Below, piece by piece: positions 1-4,644 of a DNA stretch of 8,866 nt. Under the pieces are notes generated by a model. The model saw only the letters and a list, made by a program, of their open reading frames with translations, was not told where the DNA came from and ran no database searches. The DNA comes from Acidobacteriota bacterium (GTDB lineage: Bacteria > Acidobacteriota > Terriglobia > Bryobacterales > Bryobacteraceae): the NCBI GenBank assembly GCA_947505565.1, contig CANNLB010000050.1:1-8866 (forward strand), written 5' to 3'. The first letter of the stretch is position 1, and every line of letters starts with the position of its first letter. A program made the position numbers and the translations under genes.

Positions 1-17
1 GATTGTTGTGTACGAGT

Positions 18-93
18 GGGCCTGTGGCGCAGTTGGGAGCGCGCTTCCATGGCATGGAAGAGGTCAAGGGTTCGAATCCCTTCAGGTCCACCA
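18..93 (+). tRNA. tRNA-Ala (anticodon GGC)
   Basis: Cloverleaf read by eye. The 7-bp acceptor stem pairs 18-24 with 83-89 and includes G3:U70, the alanine identity pair. The D stem is GCGC 27-30 with 39-42. The anticodon stem is CTTCC 44-48 with GGAAG 56-60 around loop ATGGCAT 49-55, giving anticodon GGC at 51-53, which reads GCC and probably GCU alanine codons. The T stem is 66-70 with 78-82 around TTCGAAT. The discriminator is A90 and CCA (91-93) is encoded. All stems pair, so the gene looks functional. It is followed at once by decayed accessory genes, which fits tRNA genes as common integration targets. Confidence 0.97.
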
Positions 94-95
94 AA

Positions 96-102
96 TTTTT
101 TT
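96..102 (+). terminator. T-tract after the tRNA
   Basis: A run of seven T residues begins two bases after the encoded CCA. No separate GC hairpin stands between the tRNA and the tract, so if this terminates transcription the tRNA fold itself would be the upstream structure. This is a weak call based only on the T-run and its position. Confidence 0.25.
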
Positions 103-163
103 GCCAGATAGAGAGAGTGGCGAGTAGGCAGGACGCTCCGCAACCCTAATAAGCAAAGCCCCT

Positions 164-599
164 TCACTCTATCGGAGCGTTGTCGGGCGCTTCTCCACTC
201 GATAAGAACGCAGACCCTCGGGAGAGCCGAGAGCGAAGTTCATCGGCAATTTACGCGCTCAATTTCCCCGCGTCCTTCCACTTCGAACTTCGCCGCGTGG
301 CGTCCAAATCATGCCGCCGAATGCGAGCGTACAATACCGCCACCGGTTGCTCTTTCAACCACAAGCGGAACTCGGACTCGCCACGAGCGGAGAACTCGGC
401 GTGGATGTCTGGGAGGCCGAGTTGTCCCGGCTTCGTGACCGGCGTCGGCGGTGTCGCCTTTGGTCCCTGAAGCGGGGCAAGCACCACGTCCAATCGGCTT
501 GCGAAGTCCGTGTTGCGCGCGGCTTCTTCACTGAGTAGCTTGACTGAGTAGCTTGACGAGTCCGTTCAGGATCGTTATGAGGCTTTCCTCTTTTCGCAT
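164..599 (-). pseudogene. Broken partner gene downstream of parA (unknown family)
   Basis: Reconstructed by reading through lesions on the minus strand. An ATG at 599-597 overlaps the last codons of the parA pseudogene, a typical translational-coupling layout. The frame starts MRKEESLITILNGLVKLLS, then a 13-bp tandem duplication (531-556) shifts the frame. After removing one copy it continues EEAARNTDFASRLDVVLAPL and on through QLGLPDIHAEF and EFRLWLKEQPVAVLYARIRR. A TAA at 253-251 interrupts it, but the same frame continues IADELRSRLSRGSAFLSSG to a TGA at 166-164. The repaired product would be about 140 residues. I do not recognise the family. Its position immediately after parA suggests a partition partner or adaptor, which is inference. 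Coherent protein sequence on both sides of each lesion supports real decay. Confidence 0.7.
531..556. repeat. Perfect 13-bp tandem duplication
   Basis: The unit CTGAGTAGCTTGA occurs at 531-543 and again at 544-556 with no mismatch. Thirteen is not a multiple of three, so the second copy shifts the reading frame of the parA-partner pseudogene. Reading with one copy restores a continuous protein. It looks like a recent replication-slippage type duplication because the copies are identical. Confidence 0.9.
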
Positions 600-1623
600 G
601 CTTCACTAATCTCATAGGTCAGTCGTCGGAACGGGTGATACGCCTTATCGTACTTCCCCTTTGAAGCGCGGATGTCGGCTTCCACGTCCGCGCCGCGTGC
701 AACTGAAACCGGCTGAGGCATGAAGCTGTCGCAAAGGCGTGACTGTTGAAGGGTACCCGCTTCGCCTAATCGACCAAGGCGGCGAGCCTTCAAGTCATCC
801 ATAACGCGGTTGTGGAGGTTGTTGCGCTGAACCTTGGTGGCGACGATCCCGGCCGGAGGTATCGAGCGGCCAAAATGTTCTTCGCAAATCGTTCGAAATT
901 CTCCACGATCTGATAGATGCCCTATGTAGAGACGATATCAAGGATCGCCGGAATCACGTAGCCTGTTGAGATTCGGAGTCCATTTTGGGTGACCGTTCCA
1001 AGGCTTGGCGGACAATCAAGGATGACGTAGTCATATCGGCCTAGGACGGGTTGAAGGGCGTTCTTTAGGATCTCCAGCGGGTTCGTAGTGAAGTTGCCGG
1101 ACAGGGCAATCATCGGGATACGATCTTGAATGTCAATGAGCCGGATACTTGACGGCAGAAGATCCAGCCGGGCTATCCCATCATTGACTATTGAGACCCG
1201 TTTGGCTATCGCTGTCTCAATATCACGCTTTGGCGGTTCATGGAAATTGATTCGATCAGAGAGCAGTTTAGCGATAGTCCTCCCCTCACGGTCCAACTCG
1301 GACCATTTGTCCTCTGAGATCAATGTCACAGTGGCGTTCGTCTGTGGGTCGAGATCCACCAACAGGACATGCTTTCGGTCCTCCTGGGCCAGGATCTCAG
1401 CAACTGCCAAGGCGGTAGTGGTCTTTCCCGCTCCACCCTTGTGGTTGATGAAACTAAGGACGTGAGTGGCTTCGTTCTTGAAAGACCGCACCCAAGTGAC
1501 GACGGTTTAACGATCCCACACAGGACCGCCGCGAAGGGTTTGGATGGGTTTGGGGAAACTGTCGTAGCGTAGTCGCCAGTTCGTTACGGCCTGTTTCGTG
1601 ACGTTGGATAGAGATGCAATTTG
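575..1623 (-). pseudogene. parA: ParA-family partition ATPase with N-terminal HTH, decayed
   Basis: ParA ATPases with an N-terminal DNA-binding domain (P1 ParA/SopA type) move plasmid or chromosome cargo and often autoregulate. Here the frame from 1623 reads an HTH-like segment (QIASLSNVTKQAVTNWRLRY, then a GGPVWDR stretch). It meets a TAA at 1509-1507 and continues in the same frame into the ATPase: deviant Walker A KGGAGKTT (about 1437-1414), VLLVDLDPQTNATV and Walker B YDYVILDCPPS. A TAG at 924-922 falls where a Tyr/Trp-like codon is expected. The frame then reads GIYQIVENFERFAKN, and a one-base deletion near 876 shifts it to HFGRSIPPAGIVATKVQRNN and the C-terminus ending at TAA 577-575. 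The repaired length is about 349 residues, normal for this class. The 5' end is lost at about 1621-1624, where another sequence is joined. The piece 922-1491 is open from a GTG and could yield a 189-residue fragment, but it lacks the C-terminal third. Confidence 0.85.
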
Positions 1624-1950
1624 TTAGGCGGCAAGTTGCTGTCGGCAGCGTCGCTGGCCAAGATGATTTCACCTACCAAGACCAGATCTGATTACGCGAT
1701 GGGCGTGTACCTAGGCATGAAGAACGGGCACAAATTGATCAGTCATATCGGGGGCGTGGGCCCCGGGATGCCGGGCTTGACTGGGAGTCTCTTCTACTTT
1801 CCCGAGGATAAGCTGACGGTGGTGGTGCTGGCGAACCGGATGCTGGTGCGGTCCGTAACACTGCGGGTCGACAGATCATTGACCACCCGGCCGAGTTGAG
1901 CCTCGGTGGCGCGGGCCGTCGATTGCGGACGTGCTCACGCCCGGCCTGAT
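1621..1950 (+). pseudogene. C-terminal fragment of a serine beta-lactamase-like hydrolase
   Basis: The plus-strand frame from 1621 matches the C-terminal part of the beta-lactamase-related serine hydrolases (class C/DD-peptidase/esterase fold). It begins LLGGKLLSAASLAKM, then has DYAMGVYLG, the HIGGVGPGMPG segment corresponding to the third active-site box, and the strand pair SLFYFPEDKLTVVVLANR typical of the family end. The catalytic SxxK and YxN regions are absent because the 5' part is missing, and a stop (TAG 1609-1611) lies in frame just upstream. After LANR a one-base deletion near 1840 moves the sense frame to DAGAVRNTAGRQIIDHPAEL, a plausible C-terminal helix, ending at a TGA near 1948-1950. 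Without repair the frame ends at TGA 1897-1899. It cannot make an active enzyme. Confidence 0.75.
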
Positions 1951-2727
1951 ACCTGAGGTCCTCCAGCCTGGGCTCCGGGCATTGTCGCGTGGGGAGTCAG
2001 TTATCAAGGAATACTTGCCCACTTCGCGAGGAGCAAGCCGAATCGGCCGTTCGCGTAGTCGGAACCGCCCGACTCGCACATGCCCGCCACACTCAAGCAG
2101 TCCCTGGTGCTGCTCACGGCTCATGGGCCTCGGCGCCCCCCAGAAATTGACCACCTCTGCTCGAATAGACTTGACCAGATCACAAACTGATCCTGCCGCG
2201 TGGCATGCCGACGGGCGGGACCTTCCTCCTCCGTGCCGCAGACGCGTATATCGGTAAATACGTTTAGGCACCGACTTTTTGCCCGCGCGGCCAGACCGAG
2301 CGCCACAAGCCCATGCTCGTCGGAGAGGCAGCGCCGTCGGGGCCCGCTGGTGGTAAAGTTATGGCGAGCAGAGCTAGTCAATTCTTCGCGAGTGCCGACG
2401 CATTCACCGATCAAACAGAAAATCTTTGGTCCCGATGCCTGTTCGAATCAGCGGCTTGCCACGCCCCGGTCTCTCCCCATCAGCGGATGCCCTTCGCGCC
2501 AGGATACCCTTAAGCGTACGGGACAGTGTTCGCGTTTTAGGAATTCCCCTAGGCTCTGCCCGGGAAAAACAGCAGGATGCCAGGAAGTATGCAAAAAAGG
2601 TACTTCCATGTTCGGCACGTTGAATCCAGCCTCCCCCGGGGCCGTTCGAAACCCAAAAGTCCGCAAGCCACTGCTGTCGAGTCTGCGGCACTGCATAACG
2701 AGCTTCCGGAAATTCGTTCACAAGCAC
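1951..2727. other. Stretch with no recognisable gene
   Basis: Open frames exist on both strands here (for example minus 2271-1876 and 2414-2121, plus 2200-2787), but none shows a motif I recognise. Their compositions are rich in Arg, Ser, Pro and Cys, as expected of chance frames in GC-rich DNA. No transposase DDE pattern, tRNA or clear terminal inverted repeat was seen. A short inverted repeat, AGTCGG 2057-2062 with CCGACT 2069-2074, could be chance. The segment most likely continues the eroded debris that starts at the tRNA. Confidence 0.5.
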
Positions 2728-2753
2728 TTTACATTTATTTTCGATCGCTGTAA
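2577..2753 (+). CDS. Possible small ORF, 58 codons
   Basis: An ATG at 2577 opens a frame beginning MPGSMQKRYFHVRHVES and ending IYFRSL before TAA 2751-2753. An in-frame ATG at 2589 is an alternative start. There is no clear Shine-Dalgarno at a good distance and no recognisable domain. A longer plus-strand frame overlaps it (2200-2787) and minus frames cover the same bases, so coding is uncertain. A perfect hairpin (2583-2607) lies inside its 5' end, which could affect translation if the ORF is real. Confidence 0.15.
   Translation: MPGSMQKRYFHVRHVESSLPRGRSKPKSPQATAVESAALHNELPEIRSQALYIYFRSL
2583..2607. repeat. Perfect 7-bp inverted repeat with 11-base loop
   Basis: GGAAGTA at 2583-2589 is complemented exactly by TACTTCC at 2601-2607, with an A-rich loop (TGCAAAAAAGG). 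No T-tract follows on either strand, so it does not look like an intrinsic terminator. It could be an operator-like site, an RNA hairpin or chance. Confidence 0.45.
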
Positions 2754-2756
2754 TTC
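2728..2756 (+). promoter_or_regulatory. Possible sigma-70-like promoter in an AT-rich patch
   Basis: TTTACA at 2728-2733 resembles a -35 box. TGTAAT (2749-2754, spacer 15) or TAATTC (2751-2756, spacer 17) could act as -10, though neither combination is ideal. The patch around 2710-2785 is the most AT-rich part of the neighbourhood and lies about 100 bases before the first intact plus-strand gene. TGTAAT 2749-2754 and ATTACA 2761-2766 also form a small inverted repeat that could be an operator half-site pair. Suggestive only. Confidence 0.25.
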
Positions 2757-2849
2757 GTTAATTACACTGCATTTATCAGGAACATAGGACCGTCTCGCCA
2801 ACAGTTCTTAGTTCGGATTCGACCACTCGACTGATAGATTCAGGGCGTG

Positions 2850-3854
2850 ATGAAACGCAATTCTTTGAAGCCATCCCAGACGTTGTTTCTGCCCATGGCT
2901 CAGTCGGGGGTCGAATCTTCCTCTTGCATCAACACGTGGGGCGATCTCAGCCCAGCCGCAATCAAGTGCCAGCGGACCACCTCGGAAACGGAGCTGCCCA
3001 TTGAGGCCCCGGCGGTGTCCGTTCCCGCGGAAACCGCAGTCGAATCAGCAATCCGCTTGTTTCGCCACGCGGTTTTTGGGGAACCACTCTCGGCGCTGCT
3101 CTCGATCGACCCCCGTGCGGGCTCCCATAGCCTGCTGCCCCGTCCGCCTCTCCGCCAGTGGCGCCCCGTCCGCGGATGGACCAATGCGCCGGCAGAACAC
3201 TCCGGTCGCTACGCCGTTGTTTACACAAAAGTCGCTCTTGCCGTTCAGGCCGCCCTCCGCGAATGGATGTCCTGCCTCTACTTCGATTCCCTCGAACGGT
3301 TCGCGGATATTGACCTCGCCTGCGGCATCACCGCCTGGCGCGCCTCCCGGCCGGCCACTGGCGATCACGTCGATTGCATGGCCTACGATATTCTCGACCA
3401 CCGCATGATGGGCCGCTGCTTTCACTGGATCGAACGAACTTTTGGCGGAGAACTCCATCTTTTGCGGCCAATCACCCGTTCGCTGGGGCCCGTTCAATCC
3501 GAAGCCTTTAACCCCGCGCTCGCCGACCGAATCCTGGTCAGAGTCAAACGTTCGCAACGCGGCCTCTACTCCATGCTGAAGGCCGAAGAGGATATCATCA
3601 CCCAAATCATCAAGTTGGCTACCATGATTCCTCAACTGCAAACGAAAGGGCCTACCCAGAGGCGGGCGGTCAGCTCCGAGATCGAACGCCAGGTCCGCCG
3701 GACCTTCGCCACCATCGAAGTTCGCCTCAAACGATTTGCTCCCACTGCCGACTTCTCCGCCGTGCCGAGCCTGATCCTGACCGTCTTCACCGAGACGCTC
3801 GAGCAATCTATCGCCATGATTGAAGCCAAAATCGCGTTTAAAATCTCGGCTTGA
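2850..3854 (+). CDS. Unrecognised 334-residue protein
   Basis: I do not recognise the family. The chosen start is ATG 2850, preceded by AGGG (2842-2845) at short spacing. GTG 2847 adds one residue, and ATG 2895 (residue 16) is possible but has no visible ribosome site. Residues 1-115 are low in obvious structure and rich in Pro, Ser and Thr. From about 120 the protein looks folded: YAVVYTKVALAVQAALREWM, then a Cys/His/Asp-rich core at about 142-192 (C142, C158, D172, H173, D175, C176, H184, C190, H192) that might bind metal. A helical, charged C-terminal half (about 225-334) follows. There is no signal peptide or membrane segment. Codon use is C-rich at third positions like the next gene, which starts 40 bp after this stop, so the two are probably co-transcribed. 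The long antisense frame over the same bases is a shadow. Confidence 0.75.
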   Translation: MKRNSLKPSQTLFLPMAQSGVESSSCINTWGDLSPAAIKCQRTTSETELPIEAPAVSVPAETAVESAIRLFRHAVFGEPLSALLSIDPRAGSHSLLPRPPLRQWRPVRGWTNAPAEHSGRYAVVYTKVALAVQAALREWMSCLYFDSLERFADIDLACGITAWRASRPATGDHVDCMAYDILDHRMMGRCFHWIERTFGGELHLLRPITRSLGPVQSEAFNPALADRILVRVKRSQRGLYSMLKAEEDIITQIIKLATMIPQLQTKGPTQRRAVSSEIERQVRRTFATIEVRLKRFAPTADFSAVPSLILTVFTETLEQSIAMIEAKIAFKISA

Positions 3855-3880
3855 CACCTCAATTCCGAATCTGCGATACA

Positions 3881-3887
3881 AGGAAGG
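3881..3887 (+). promoter_or_regulatory. Ribosome binding site fixing the methyltransferase start
   Basis: AGGAAGG lies 7 bases before ATG 3895. This favours the ATG 3895 start over the longer open frame that begins at 3820 inside the preceding gene. Confidence 0.7.
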
Positions 3888-3894
3888 CCCCTTT

Positions 3895-4644
3895 ATGATG
3901 AACTCGGCTGAATTCGCTAATATCGCTAAAGCCGAGAACGCTTTCTGGTGGTATCGCGGCATGCGCCAAATTATGTTCGGCCTGCTCGATCCCACCGCCA
4001 GGAAACGGAAGTTTCGCCGCGTTGCCGAAATCGGAGCCGGCACCGGACACTTCGCCCTCGCCCTCCAAGAGCGCTACAACTGGCCGATGTATCCCCTCGA
4101 TCTCGGCTGGGAGGGCCTCGAGTTCGGCAAAACGCTCGGCGTCCAGCGGATGGTCCAGGCCGATATGTGCCAACTGCCGTACCAAAACCAGGCCTTCGAC
4201 GCGGTCGTTTCCATGGACGTCGTCGTCCATCTGCCCCGCGGCAAGGAAGACAAACCCCTCGCCGAGTTCGCTCGCGTCCTCGAACCGGGCGGACTCCTCG
4301 CCCTGCGCGTCTCCGCCCTCGATATCTTGCGGAGCCAACATTCCGAGTTCGCTCACGAGCGCCAGCGTTTTACCAAATCCCGGCTCCTCGCCCTCGCCGA
4401 ACGACACGGGTTCCGAACCCTGCGCTGCACTTACGCCAACTCGCTGCTCATGCCCGTCGCCCTGTTCAAGTTCCGCCTCGTCGAACCGCTCCTCGGCGGC
4501 CAAGCCTCCAGCGGAGTCGAACCCGTCGCCCCGTGGCTCGATAGCCTGCTCTACGCTCCGCTCGCGGCCGAAGCAGCCCTGCTCGCCGGCGGCGTTAACC
4601 TTCCGCTCGGGCAGTCGCTGATTCTCCTGGCGGAGAAGTCGTAA
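3895..4644 (+). CDS. Class I SAM-dependent methyltransferase
   Basis: The protein has 249 residues from ATG 3895 (ATG 3898 is an alternative), typical for methyltransferase type 11/25 enzymes. The N-terminal segment ENAFWWYRGMRQIM (14-27) matches the Glu/Trp-Trp pattern common in this subfamily. Motif I, EIGAGTGHF at 45-53, forms the SAM loop. D69 ends strand 2 and would bind the ribose. QADMCQLPY (88-96) supplies the adenine-contacting acidic residue, FDAVVSMDVVVHL (101-113) is motif IV, and LEPGGLLALRV (129-139) is the post-motif strand and turn. The acceptor cannot be told from sequence. Relatives often sit near glycosyltransferases and modify sugars or lipids, but none is visible here. 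It follows the unrecognised gene by 40 bp and overlaps the convergent helicase-nuclease gene by 50 bp at its 3' end. No hairpin terminator is visible. Confidence 0.9.
   Translation: MMNSAEFANIAKAENAFWWYRGMRQIMFGLLDPTARKRKFRRVAEIGAGTGHFALALQERYNWPMYPLDLGWEGLEFGKTLGVQRMVQADMCQLPYQNQAFDAVVSMDVVVHLPRGKEDKPLAEFARVLEPGGLLALRVSALDILRSQHSEFAHERQRFTKSRLLALAERHGFRTLRCTYANSLLMPVALFKFRLVEPLLGGQASSGVEPVAPWLDSLLYAPLAAEAALLAGGVNLPLGQSLILLAEKS

Noticed and set aside
1876..2414. Minus-strand frames of 131 and 97 residues as genes
   Set aside because: There are no recognisable motifs, they overlap each other in different frames and there is no ribosome site. They may be debris, but I cannot support a call.
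2442..2665. GTTCGAATC near 2442 and GTTCGAAACCC near 2644 as direct-repeat att remnants
   Set aside because: The identity is only 9-11 bases and does not extend to the tRNA 3' end AGGTCCACCA.
2811..2832. Possible inverted partial copy of the tRNA-Ala T-arm (GGATTCGA plus partial match) as an attachment site
   Set aside because: It matches only about 14 of 17 bases, in inverted orientation, and lacks the acceptor end. A match of this quality is expected about once by chance in a window of this size.
3045..4043. 332-residue minus-strand open frame
   Set aside because: It lies antisense to the unrecognised gene and the start of the methyltransferase gene, has a Gly/Asp/Ala-rich composition typical of shadow frames in GC-rich DNA, and shows no motif.
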